Source of the DNA: Caulobacter soli
GTDB taxonomy: Bacteria > Pseudomonadota > Alphaproteobacteria > Caulobacterales > Caulobacteraceae
Reading direction: 5' to 3'
NCBI RefSeq assembly: GCF_011045195.1
Contig: NZ_CP049200.1
Location: forward strand, 124,001 to 188,000
Length of the DNA: 64,000 bases
Below, piece by piece: positions 1 to 7,710 of the stretch (its first letter is position 1; each line of letters opens with the position of its first letter). Under the pieces are notes generated by a model. It did not search any database, had not been told where the DNA came from, and saw nothing but the letters and a program-made list of their open reading frames with translations. The position numbers were made by a program, and so were the translations under genes.

Positions 1-256
1 GCTCGGGCATGCTCGCGCCCGACCGCTCGGTCTTGATGCGGAAGACGCGGTCCTCCAGCCCCTCGCGGCTGGGGTAGTAGATCAGCGAGACGTGCTGCTG
101 GGGATCCTCCACCAGTTGGTCGTCATCGTCCCAGGACGGCATCCAGAAGGTGGCGCTGGACGCATAGCAGGTCAGCCACTCGTCCCATCGCCGGTCATCG
201 AGCAGGCGCGCCTCGCGGTAGAGGAACGCCGACAGCGCCTGGTGGCTCGCGCTCAT
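1..256 (-). CDS. benB: Benzoate 1,2-dioxygenase small (beta) subunit, partial
   Basis: This is the N-terminal 85 residues of a ring-hydroxylating dioxygenase beta subunit, cut by the left edge of the window. BenB forms the structural beta subunit of the alpha3beta3 oxygenase that converts benzoate to the cis-diol carboxylate. The visible start MSASHQALSAFLYREARLLD followed by a region with RRWDEWL and FWMPSWDDDD is typical of BenB. The ATG at 256 overlaps the benA stop by the ATGA junction, so the two subunits are translationally coupled. benC and benD would be expected further left, outside the window. Confidence 0.9.
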   Translation of the reverse strand, partial: MSASHQALSAFLYREARLLDDRRWDEWLTCYASSATFWMPSWDDDDQLVEDPQQHVSLIYYPSREGLEDRVFRIKTERSGASMPE

Positions 257-1632
257 GCGGCCACCAGGGTCTTGCCGGCCGCGGCCGAACCGCCGCCGCC
301 GCCGTCCTGGCGGTCGAGCGCGGCGATCAGGGTCTGGGCCCAGTATTCATGCTGGCGCACGAACAGGCCCTCGTCCTCGCTGCGCTCGCCGCTGAGGATC
401 GGGGTGAGGCCCAGGGCCGCGGCGTTGGCGTCGGGCCCTTCGATCCACCGGGTCGCGCCGCGGCTCAGATCGTTCCACAGCTCGCCCGCGCCCTCGTAGG
501 CGTTCTGGCAGGCGCGAAATTCCTCCAGATCGTCGGGCGTGCCCATGCCGCTGACGTTGAAGAAGTCCTCGTACTGGCGAAGACGCAGGCTCCGCTCGGC
601 CAGGCTTTCGCCCTTGGGGGCGAAGCAATAGATGGTCACCTCGGTCTTATCGACGCTGACGGGCCGCACGACCCGGATCTGGGTCGAGAACTGGTCCATC
701 AGATAGACATTGGGGTAGAGGCCAAGGTTGCGGCTCTGGGCGACGATCTGGTCGGCGCGGGTCGGTCCCAGGCGCTCGGCCAGCGCCTGGCGGTGGGCGT
801 AGACCGGCCGGACCTCGGGATTGAGCAGGTTGGTCCACAGCAGGATGTGGCCGTGCTCGAAGCTGTAGACGCCGCCCACGCTCTTGGACCAGCCGTTGGC
901 GTCGACGGTGCGCGTGCCCTGGGCCTCGTAGTTGCGCCGCCCCATGGTCGCCGAATAGTTCCAGTGCACGGCGCTGACGTGATAGCCGTCCGCGCCGTTC
1001 TCCATCTGGAGCTTCCAGTTGCCGTCATAGACATAGGAAGAGTTGCCGCGCAGCACCTCCAGGCCGTCGGGCGCCTGGTCGACCATCTGGTCGATGATCA
1101 CCCGGGTCGAGCCCAGATGGTCCTCCAGAGGCATCACATCGGGATTGAGGCTGGCGAACAGGAAGCCGCGATAGGTCTCGAAACGGGCCACCTTCTTGAG
1201 ATCGTGGGAGCCTTCGGTGTTGAACGTCGGCGGATAGTCCGCCCCCTTGGCGTCCTTGACCTTCAGAAGCTTGCCGGTGTTGCTGAACGTCCAGCCGTGG
1301 AACTGGCAGGTAAAGCTGCCCTTGTTGCCGTGCTTGCGCCGGCACAGCATCGCGCCGCGATGGGCGCAGGCGTTGATCACCGCATGCAGCTGTCCGGTCC
1401 TGTCGCGGGTGACGACGACGGGCTGGCGGCCGATCCAGGTGGTGAAGTAGTCGTTGGGTTCGGGGATCTGGCTCTCGTGCGCCAGAAACACCCAGTTGCC
1501 CTCGAAGATCGTCTTCATCTCCAGTTCGAAGATCTCGGCGCTGGTGAAGATGTCGCGGCGGCAACGAAACACCCCCGCCGCCTTGTCTTCGACCACAGCG
1601 CCGGCCAGCTGTTCCTTGAGCGTCGTCGTCAT
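253..1632 (-). CDS. benA: Benzoate 1,2-dioxygenase large (alpha) subunit
   Basis: BenA is the catalytic alpha subunit that adds O2 to benzoate with electrons from BenC. The protein has 459 residues, usual for the family. The Rieske [2Fe-2S] ligands are visible as C89-x-H91 and C109-x2-H112. The mononuclear iron site is in the NGADGYHVSAVHWNY stretch, with H218 and H223, and an acidic ligand is likely near D367. The text around NPNVYLMDQF and PDDLEEFRACQ is characteristic of benzoate rather than naphthalene-type oxygenases. Anthranilate or methylbenzoate (XylX) oxygenases are the close alternatives, but the adjacent cat genes fit benzoate. It starts 24 bp after catA and overlaps benB, within a catBCA-benAB operon. 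Confidence 0.93.
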   Translation of the reverse strand: MTTTLKEQLAGAVVEDKAAGVFRCRRDIFTSAEIFELEMKTIFEGNWVFLAHESQIPEPNDYFTTWIGRQPVVVTRDRTGQLHAVINACAHRGAMLCRRKHGNKGSFTCQFHGWTFSNTGKLLKVKDAKGADYPPTFNTEGSHDLKKVARFETYRGFLFASLNPDVMPLEDHLGSTRVIIDQMVDQAPDGLEVLRGNSSYVYDGNWKLQMENGADGYHVSAVHWNYSATMGRRNYEAQGTRTVDANGWSKSVGGVYSFEHGHILLWTNLLNPEVRPVYAHRQALAERLGPTRADQIVAQSRNLGLYPNVYLMDQFSTQIRVVRPVSVDKTEVTIYCFAPKGESLAERSLRLRQYEDFFNVSGMGTPDDLEEFRACQNAYEGAGELWNDLSRGATRWIEGPDANAAALGLTPILSGERSEDEGLFVRQHEYWAQTLIAALDRQDGGGGGSAAAGKTLVAA

Positions 1633-1656
1633 GTCGAGCCTCCTAAAGGTCCAGGG

Positions 1657-2583
1657 TCAGTCGACCAGCACGCGCGGGCGTTCGGACAGCACCTCTTCCT
1701 GGGCCTGGCTGGCCGGGGTCAGGGTGAAGTCGAAGGCGATCTGGGCGAACGGCGCGTTCAGGCCCGCGGCGTGGATGTCGGCGGGGTCGGACTTGCGCTC
1801 CACCGGCGGGATCAGGTCGTCGCGCGTGGCGTAGGCGAAGTCGTCGTGCAGGAAGGGGTCGCCGTCGATGTTGATCTGGGTGGTCAGGTGGCGAAAGCCC
1901 GGCGCGCGAACGAAGAAGTGGATATGGGCCGGGCGGTTGCCATGGCGGCCCACGGCCTTGAGGATCTGATCGGTGCTGCCGCCGGGCGGCACGCTGTAGC
2001 CGGACGGCACGATGCTGCGAAACTCGTAGCGCCCGTCGGCGTCGGCCTTGATCCGTCGGCGCATGTTGTAGTCCGACTGCGAGGGATCGAAGTAGGAATA
2101 GTTGCCCTTGGTGTTGGCGTGCCAGACATCGACGACGGCCCCGGGGACCGGCTTGCCGTCCAGGTCGCGCACATGGCCGTGCATGATCAGCGCCTCGCCC
2201 GCGTCGCTGCCGTCGTCGATGCGCGCGCCGCTTTCCACCAGCGGCGCGCCGCCGACATAGAGCGGGCCCTCGATCGTCCGCGGCGTGCCGGGAGGGACGC
2301 CGGCCGCGGCGTCCTTCAGATCCATGCGCACGTCCAGGAAGTGCTCGAAGCCCAGGCCCGCGGCCCACAGGCCAAACTCCGGCGCGCCGGCCGCGACGAA
2401 GTTCAGGGCCTTCCAGAACTCGTCCTCGGTGACGTCGAAGCGGTCGATGGTGTCGAACAGATCGGCGATGATCTTGCGCACGATCTGTTTGGTGCGCGGG
2501 GCGCCCTCGGCCTGGGGATTGTCGACGCCCGAGATCTTGTCGAGAAACGCCTCGATGTCGGGCGAGGTGGTCAGATCGGTCAT
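1657..2583 (-). CDS. catA: Catechol 1,2-dioxygenase (intradiol)
   Basis: CatA cleaves catechol between the two hydroxyls to cis,cis-muconate with a non-haem Fe(III). The protein has 308 residues, the usual length. The four iron ligands can be placed at Y164 (within NYSYFD), Y196 (PSGYSVP), H220 and H222 (RPAHIHFF). The N-terminal helical dimerisation domain occupies roughly residues 1-100 and the beta-sandwich catalytic domain the rest. It lies between catC and benA, in the same direction with short gaps, so benzoate oxidation and catechol cleavage are co-transcribed. Confidence 0.95.
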   Translation of the reverse strand: MTDLTTSPDIEAFLDKISGVDNPQAEGAPRTKQIVRKIIADLFDTIDRFDVTEDEFWKALNFVAAGAPEFGLWAAGLGFEHFLDVRMDLKDAAAGVPPGTPRTIEGPLYVGGAPLVESGARIDDGSDAGEALIMHGHVRDLDGKPVPGAVVDVWHANTKGNYSYFDPSQSDYNMRRRIKADADGRYEFRSIVPSGYSVPPGGSTDQILKAVGRHGNRPAHIHFFVRAPGFRHLTTQINIDGDPFLHDDFAYATRDDLIPPVERKSDPADIHAAGLNAPFAQIAFDFTLTPASQAQEEVLSERPRVLVD

Positions 2584-2640
2584 GGTCTTGGATCTCCCTA
2601 GTCTTTTGTTCTTGGATCGCGGCGTCGTGGCCTTTGCGGC

Positions 2641-2931
2641 CTAGCGGTCGTCCTCATGGGCCGACGATGGGTGGCGACAGAGCGCCACGACCTTGATGTC
2701 CATGAAGGGATAGAGCGGCAGGCTCATCAGGATGTCGTGCAGGGCCGCATTGTTCTCGACATCGAAGATGCTGAGGTTGGCGTACTGCCCGACCACGCGC
2801 CAGATGTGGCGCCAGACGCCCGAGCGTTGCAGCTCCTGGAAGCGCGCTTTCTCGGCCGCCTTCAGCCGGTCGGCTTCGGCCTTGTCGAGGTCCAGCGGGA
2901 TGTTGACGATCATTTCGACCTGGAAAAGCAT
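2641..2931 (-). CDS. catC: Muconolactone delta-isomerase
   Basis: CatC isomerises muconolactone to 3-oxoadipate enol-lactone in the ortho-cleavage pathway. At 96 residues it has the family length, begins MLFQVEMIVNIPLDLD and contains the typical AEKARFQELQRSG and WRVVGQYANLSIFDV segments. It follows catB with a gap of only 3 bp and precedes catA by 57 bp, so it is the second gene of the operon. The C-terminus ends in a short charged tail (HEDDR) that is variable in the family. Confidence 0.95.
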   Translation of the reverse strand: MLFQVEMIVNIPLDLDKAEADRLKAAEKARFQELQRSGVWRHIWRVVGQYANLSIFDVENNAALHDILMSLPLYPFMDIKVVALCRHPSSAHEDDR

Positions 2932-2934
2932 CGG

Positions 2935-4095
2935 TCAGCTCCCGGCGGCGACGGCGTGAAGGGGCGCGGCGGTCCGGTCGCGGCGCAGTCGGGCGACCTT
3001 GTCCTCGTCCAGGGCGATGCCCAGGCCGGGGCCGGTCGGCACCTGCAGCGCGAAGTCCTCGTAGACCAGCGGCGTGGCGAGGATCTCCTGGGTCAACAGC
3101 AAGGGGCCGAAGAGTTCGGTCCCCCAGGTCAGGTCGGCGAAGGTGGAGAACAGGTGCGCCGAGGCCGCCGTGCCGACGGCCGCTTCCAGCATGGTGCCGC
3201 CATAGAGGCCGATCCCGGCGGCCTGGGCGATGTCGGCCACCGCCCGGGCGGCCAGCAGCCCTCCGGACTGGGCGATCTTGACCGCGAAGACCCGGGCGCT
3301 GCCGGCCTGCGACAGCGACCAGGCCGTCCGCGGTCCCTGCAGGGCCTCGTCGGCCATCAAGGGAATGACGTTCTTGGCCGACAGGCGGGCCATCATGCCC
3401 AGCGCATGGCCGGCGACCGGTTGTTCGACCAGGTCGACGCCGGCCTCGTGCAGCAAGCCCATGCCCAGGTCGGCCTGAGCCTCGTCCCAGGCTTGGTTGA
3501 CGTCGACCCGCACGCTGCCCCGGTCGCCCAGCGCGCGCTTGATGGCCGCGACGTGGGCGACGTCCTGGCGGACGGGGCGCTTGCCGATCTTCAGCTTGAA
3601 GATGTTGTGGCGACGGGCCAGGAGCATCGCCTCGGCCTCCTCGATGTCCTGGCCGGTGTCGCCGCTGGCCAGGGTCCACGCCACCGGCAGCCGGTCGCGC
3701 ACGCGTCCGCCGCCGATCAGCTCCGATACAGGCACGCCAAGCCGCTTGCCGGCCGCGTCCAGCAGCGCCGTCTCGACCGCGCACTTGGCGAAATGATTGC
3801 CGACCACGGTCTTGCCGATCCGGGCCATGGTCTGGCCCACGCGGCTCAGGTCGCAGGCGGCCAGGACCGGCGCGAAATAGGCGTCGATGGTCAGCTTGAT
3901 GCTTTCGGGGCTCTCGGGGCCATAGGCCAGGCCGCCGATCGTGGTGCCCTCGCCCAGGCCCTCGACGCCGTCGTCGCCGACGACGCGCACCAGCACGATC
4001 GACTGGCGATGCATCGTCGCCATGGCCAGGATGTGCGGCCGGATCGTCGGAACATCGACGATGATCGCTTCGATGCTCGCCAGGGCGACGGCCAT
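2935..4095 (-). CDS. catB: Muconate cycloisomerase
   Basis: CatB cyclises cis,cis-muconate to muconolactone. It is a 386-residue member of the enolase superfamily. The K-x-K catalytic motif (K167, K169), the metal ligands D198, E224 and D249, and the opposing lysine K273 all fall at the standard positions of Pseudomonas CatB numbering. The ATG at 4095 is preferred over an upstream start at 4143 because an AAGGGAG ribosome binding site lies 7 bp ahead and the protein then begins at the conserved region. It is the first gene of the operon and is divergent from the LysR gene at 4190. Confidence 0.94.
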   Translation of the reverse strand: MAVALASIEAIIVDVPTIRPHILAMATMHRQSIVLVRVVGDDGVEGLGEGTTIGGLAYGPESPESIKLTIDAYFAPVLAACDLSRVGQTMARIGKTVVGNHFAKCAVETALLDAAGKRLGVPVSELIGGGRVRDRLPVAWTLASGDTGQDIEEAEAMLLARRHNIFKLKIGKRPVRQDVAHVAAIKRALGDRGSVRVDVNQAWDEAQADLGMGLLHEAGVDLVEQPVAGHALGMMARLSAKNVIPLMADEALQGPRTAWSLSQAGSARVFAVKIAQSGGLLAARAVADIAQAAGIGLYGGTMLEAAVGTAASAHLFSTFADLTWGTELFGPLLLTQEILATPLVYEDFALQVPTGPGLGIALDEDKVARLRRDRTAAPLHAVAAGS

Positions 4096-4170
4096 GGATG
4101 TGCTCCCTTTGTCGGGGCGACCATCGTTCCGTCCAACGGTCAAGGCAAAGACCGTTGAAATACGGCGCGC

Positions 4171-4185
4171 ATACCTTCAGGGTAT
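4171..4185. promoter_or_regulatory. CatM/BenM-type LysR operator in the catB-catR intergenic region
   Basis: The sequence ATAC-CTTCAGG-GTAT matches the ATAC-N7-GTAT site known for BenM and CatM. A half-related ATAC repeat begins at 4160, consistent with an activation subsite. The site lies 5 bp upstream of the regulator ATG and 76 bp upstream of catB, the arrangement expected for autoregulation and muconate-dependent activation of catB. The motif is seen directly; the binding is inferred. Confidence 0.75.
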
Positions 4186-4189
4186 TGAC

Positions 4190-5125
4190 ATGGACCTTCG
4201 CCAGCTTCGCTATTTCGTGGCGGTCGCCGAGGAGCGCAGCTTCACCCGCGCGGCCGATCGTCTGCACATGGCCCAGCCGCCGCTCAGCCGCCAGATCCAG
4301 CAGCTGGAAGCGGAGATGGGCGCCGAACTGATCGACCGCGCGGCAAAGCCCCTGCGCCTGACCCCGATCGGCGCCCTCGTCTACGAACAGGCCGTTCAGA
4401 TGCTCAGGCGGGCCGGCGAGCTTCGCGAGATGGTCGCCCGGGCCCGTTCGACCGAGCGCCGAAGATTCGTGATCGGCTTTGTCGCCTCGACGATCTACGC
4501 CCGCCTGCCGCAGCTTATTCGCGAACTGCGCGCCACCGCGCCGCACCTGGATCTGTCCCTGCAGGAGATGGTGAGTCTAGAGCAGATCGCCGCCCTCAAG
4601 GACGGCCGCATCGATGTCGGCTTTGGCCGCATCCGCTTTGAAGACCCCGCCGTGCGCCGGATCGTCCTGCGCGAGGAAAGACTGGTCGCCGCGCTGCCGG
4701 CCGAGCATCCGCTGGCGCGCGGGACGGGCCCTTTGTCCTTGGCCGAACTGGCGGCCTATCCTCTGATCCTGTATCCGAGAGAACCGCGTCCCAGCTATGC
4801 GGATCAGGTATTGACCCTGTTCGCCGACCACGGCCTGTCGCCCGTCCTGGCGCACGAGGCTCGCGAGCTGCAGATCGCCATCGGCCTGGTGGCGGCCGAG
4901 GAAGGCGTCAGCGTCGTGCCGGAGTCCGTGCAGAAGTCGCGCGTCGACGATGTCCGATATCGCGAGCTGGCCGAGGCGGCCGTCTCGCCCATTATCATGA
5001 GTTGCCGGGTCAATGATCGATCGCCCGAACTGCGCATCATGGCTGATGTCATCGCCCGGCGGTACGGAAGCTGGGGCTATGGCGCGCCGGAGGCTCTCGT
5101 GCGATTGGCCTATGGCGAACCGTGA
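4190..5125 (+). CDS. catR: LysR-family regulator of the cat/ben operon (CatR/BenM-like)
   Basis: This is a 311-residue LysR-type activator with the usual start MDLRQLRYFVAVAEERSFTR, a winged helix-turn-helix at about residues 5-65 and an effector-binding domain from about 90 to 300. The FGRIRFEDPAVRR segment is typical of the CatR/BenM subgroup, which responds to cis,cis-muconate and sometimes benzoate. It is divergent from catB and shares the intergenic operator at 4171. The ATG at 4190 is chosen because the N-terminal helix begins there; the longer open frame upstream runs through catB in antisense. Confidence 0.9.
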   Translation: MDLRQLRYFVAVAEERSFTRAADRLHMAQPPLSRQIQQLEAEMGAELIDRAAKPLRLTPIGALVYEQAVQMLRRAGELREMVARARSTERRRFVIGFVASTIYARLPQLIRELRATAPHLDLSLQEMVSLEQIAALKDGRIDVGFGRIRFEDPAVRRIVLREERLVAALPAEHPLARGTGPLSLAELAAYPLILYPREPRPSYADQVLTLFADHGLSPVLAHEARELQIAIGLVAAEEGVSVVPESVQKSRVDDVRYRELAEAAVSPIIMSCRVNDRSPELRIMADVIARRYGSWGYGAPEALVRLAYGEP

Positions 5126-5163
5126 CGGGGACCCGCCGCCGTCGAGATCCGGCGCGGCTCGCC

Positions 5164-6567
5164 CTAGCGGGCTTCCAGGCGCGCCAGCGCGCGGTCAAAA
5201 GCCTCGACCAGGCGGTCGACGTCGTCTTGAGTATGGACGCCGGAAAGAAACGCCGCGCCCCGCGCGCCGATATCGACGCCTTCCAGGTTCAACGCCATCC
5301 TGAGCGCCCCAAGCCTGGTCAGATCCCGCGCCATATAGTCGGCTTGCGACAGCAGCCGGGGGTCTCGCCGCACGGGATCGATCGGCAGGACGTTCAGGGA
5401 CGAGAAGCGTCCGTAGGCCAGCCAGCCGGCGGCGCGCCGCTCGAACAGGGCGTTCAACGCCTCGCGGGCGCCCGCGGCCAATTGGCTGGCCCGGGCGCAA
5501 AGATCGCCGTCGGCGATCTCGGCGATCGTGACCACGGCGGCGGCGGCGGTGACCGGATTGCCGGTGAAGGTGCCTTGGTGGAGGACTTTGCGCGGGTTGG
5601 GATGGCCAAGGGCGTCCTTGCTGTCCAACACCGACATGACCTCGGCCGAGCCGATGACCACCCCGCCCGGCATGCCGCCCGCGGCGATCTTGGCCAGGCA
5701 GGTGAGATCTGGCCGCAGCCCCAGATAACCCTGCATCCCGCCCAGTCCGACCCGAAAGGCGCTGATCACCTCGTCGAAGATCAGCAGGACCCCCCGTCGC
5801 CTGGCCTCGGCGGCGGCCTCGAGCAGAAATTCGTCGCTTGTCGGGGTGTGGCCGAAATGGGCGCCCAGCGGCTCGACGATGATCGCGGCGATCTGGCCGG
5901 CGTGCTGGGCCAGGCAGGCCTTGAGCCCGGCGATGTCATCGGGTCTGACCAGAAGGGTGTTGGCCGCGATCTCGGGCAGCACCCCCGGCGCGGCCGATCC
6001 GTCGAACTGGCCGCTGTAGCCCGACACGGCCAGGTCGTGCCAGCCGTGATAGTGGCTCATGATCCGCACCAGCTTGGCGCGGCCCGAATAGGCCCGCGCC
6101 ATCCTGATCGCCAGCAAGGTGGCCTCGCTGCCGCTGCCCGTGAACCGCACCCGTTCGCCGCTGGGAAAGCACCTCTGGATCGCTTCGGCCCAAAGCAGTT
6201 CGCCGGGGTGGTTGGCCGCGAACTGAATGCCGTTCTGGAAGGCCTGGCGCACCGCGGCGACCACCTTGGGGTGGCTGTGCCCGAGCATCAGCGCGCCATG
6301 CCCGCCGAAGAAGTCGAGATATCGGTTTCCGTCGACGTCCCATTTTTCCCGCCCCTGGGCGCGGTCGATGAAGATGCCATAGGGCTCGAACACCCGGGTG
6401 TCGGTGGACACGCCGTTGGCCAGGACGCCCAGAGCGCGCTTGGCCAGTTGGGCCGAGCCCGGCGTCAGGGCGCGATAGGCGTCCAGCAGGGGAGATGGAT
6501 CCGGCCAGGCCGGGAAGGCCGGCGGCCGCTCGTCGGACGGGCCGGACCCCTCCAGTCGCGCGTTCAT
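5164..6567 (-). CDS. Class III PLP aminotransferase, D-phenylglycine aminotransferase-like
   Basis: This 467-residue fold-type I enzyme belongs to the group related to glutamate-1-semialdehyde aminomutase. The PLP ring aspartate is D265 in FDEVISAFRVG and the Schiff-base lysine is K293 in CLAKIAAGGMPGG. The segments NGVSTDTRVFEPYG, YLDFFGGHGALMLGH and FDGSAAPGVLPEIAANTLL match what I recall of D-phenylglycine aminotransferase of Pseudomonas stutzeri more closely than HemL. That enzyme moves the amino group of D-phenylglycine to 2-oxoglutarate and yields benzoylformate. The neighbouring ThDP decarboxylase and aldehyde dehydrogenase would carry benzoylformate to benzoate, which supports this. 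A beta-phenylalanine-type aminotransferase is the alternative. It is not HemL by context. Confidence 0.75.
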   Translation of the reverse strand: MNARLEGSGPSDERPPAFPAWPDPSPLLDAYRALTPGSAQLAKRALGVLANGVSTDTRVFEPYGIFIDRAQGREKWDVDGNRYLDFFGGHGALMLGHSHPKVVAAVRQAFQNGIQFAANHPGELLWAEAIQRCFPSGERVRFTGSGSEATLLAIRMARAYSGRAKLVRIMSHYHGWHDLAVSGYSGQFDGSAAPGVLPEIAANTLLVRPDDIAGLKACLAQHAGQIAAIIVEPLGAHFGHTPTSDEFLLEAAAEARRRGVLLIFDEVISAFRVGLGGMQGYLGLRPDLTCLAKIAAGGMPGGVVIGSAEVMSVLDSKDALGHPNPRKVLHQGTFTGNPVTAAAAVVTIAEIADGDLCARASQLAAGAREALNALFERRAAGWLAYGRFSSLNVLPIDPVRRDPRLLSQADYMARDLTRLGALRMALNLEGVDIGARGAAFLSGVHTQDDVDRLVEAFDRALARLEAR

Positions 6568-6883
6568 TCGACAACCCACTTCCGGTCCAAGGCCCCGCGC
6601 GCCGGTCGCCGCCGCATGGAGCGGCGGGCGTGGGGGCGGTGCGTTCGAGGCGAATGCCAACGGACTTGGATGGTCAACCTATCGGGCTGTCAAGACATCG
6701 GCGACGGCGACAGATCAGGCCTCGACGGCGAACCCGCGAGGCCGCTCCGGGGGCGCGGTCGTGGAATCTCACCCCGCGGCCTGACGCTCAAGAACGCCAT
6801 GGAGTCGGAAGAGCCGGGAGCGGAAGCGGACAGGCGGGCTTGCCGTCGTTCGGCGCGTGCGCCGGCTTGTCAGTCCAACCGGG
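6568..6883. other. Intergenic region, nothing recognised
   Basis: These 316 bases lie between the marR-like gene and the aminotransferase gene, both on the minus strand. A promoter for the aminotransferase may be here, but I see no convincing motif, repeat or conserved short gene. Open frames in it are GC-driven and resemble no family. Confidence 0.4.
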
Positions 6884-7417
6884 CTAGGCCGGCGCATCCC
6901 CGGCGGGGCCGGTCGGCAGGCCTGAAATCTTGGCGAGCAAGGTCAGCAGGGTTTCGCGTTCCTCCAGCGTCAGGTTCAGCGTCAGCTCGCGATCGTGAAC
7001 CTGGATGAGGCTGTCCACGCGCGTCAGGAGCTTCTCGCCCTGGGCGGTGGCCCAGATGTGGACATTGCGGCCGTCCTTGGCCCCGCGCTGGCGATCGACC
7101 AGACCGGCTTTCTCCAGGTGCTTTATGACGGGCACCAAGGTGGTTTGGTCCACGCCGGCGATGGCCGCGAGTTCCTTTTGGACCAACCCCGGGTTCTTGC
7201 TGAGGAACTTCAGGATGCTGTACTGACCCCAGGCCACCCCTCGACCGCTGATCAGTTCCTCCCACAGGGTGATGGATCGGGCGTTCACCCGGCGGATCTG
7301 GTAGCCCACATTGATGTTGAGGCCTCCCAGGTCGATCTCGCGCGTCGGCTCCAGGTCCGGCGCTTCGGTCGACGGCGCGCGCCTTGGCTTGGAAGTTGCT
7401 CGCGCCCGCGTCGTCAT
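6884..7417 (-). CDS. MarR-family transcriptional regulator
   Basis: The 177-residue protein has a winged helix-turn-helix of the MarR type at about residues 65-135. The recognition helix lies in QKELAAIAGVDQTTLVPVIKHLEKAGLVDRQ and the wing in KDGRNVHIWATAQG. The N-terminal 45 residues are basic and probably disordered. It sits inside the putative phenylglycine gene set, between the decarboxylase and the aminotransferase, all on the minus strand, so it is the likely ligand-responsive repressor of these genes. Two copies of a shared 35-36 bp box (7670 and 11003) are candidate operators. Confidence 0.85.
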   Translation of the reverse strand: MTTRARATSKPRRAPSTEAPDLEPTREIDLGGLNINVGYQIRRVNARSITLWEELISGRGVAWGQYSILKFLSKNPGLVQKELAAIAGVDQTTLVPVIKHLEKAGLVDRQRGAKDGRNVHIWATAQGEKLLTRVDSLIQVHDRELTLNLTLEERETLLTLLAKISGLPTGPAGDAPA

Positions 7418-7669
7418 CCCGTCCTCTTAAGCGGCCATCGGACCACCGATGGCCGAGTGACTCGCCACTCCATGCGACAATCGCGAAGCGGTCACAATCA
7501 CATTTCCGAAGAAACCCGACCGCTCGCGCAAGGCGCGAGGCGGGACGATGGTTGTGGCGCGCGGGGAGTCCGGCCGGGCTCCCCGCGGCCCGCCCCCTGT
7601 CCGGCCAAGCCGCCTTGCCCGGCGGCTTGGCCGGCGGTCCTGAGGCTCGCGCCCATGATGTTGGGCGGA

Positions 7670-7704
7670 AAAATAGATGGCCTATAAAACCATTTGATCG
7701 AGGC
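7670..7704 (-). promoter_or_regulatory. Copy 1 of a shared operator/promoter box
   Basis: AAAATAGATGG, 16 AT-rich bases, then ATCGAGGC. The same two blocks with a 17-base spacer recur at 11003-11038. This copy lies 253 bp upstream of the marR-like start, just after the end of the decarboxylase gene, in an otherwise GC-rich sequence. A MarR operator or the marR promoter is the simplest reading. Confidence 0.45.
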
Positions 7705-7710
7705 CGGGGC

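Noticed and set aside
349..2601. A 750-residue open frame on the plus strand
   Set aside because: It is antisense to benA and catA, whose catalytic residues are all in place.
5164..6567. HemL (glutamate-1-semialdehyde aminomutase) for the class III aminotransferase
   Set aside because: Its context is catabolic, and the segments around the active site match the phenylglycine-type aminotransferases better.
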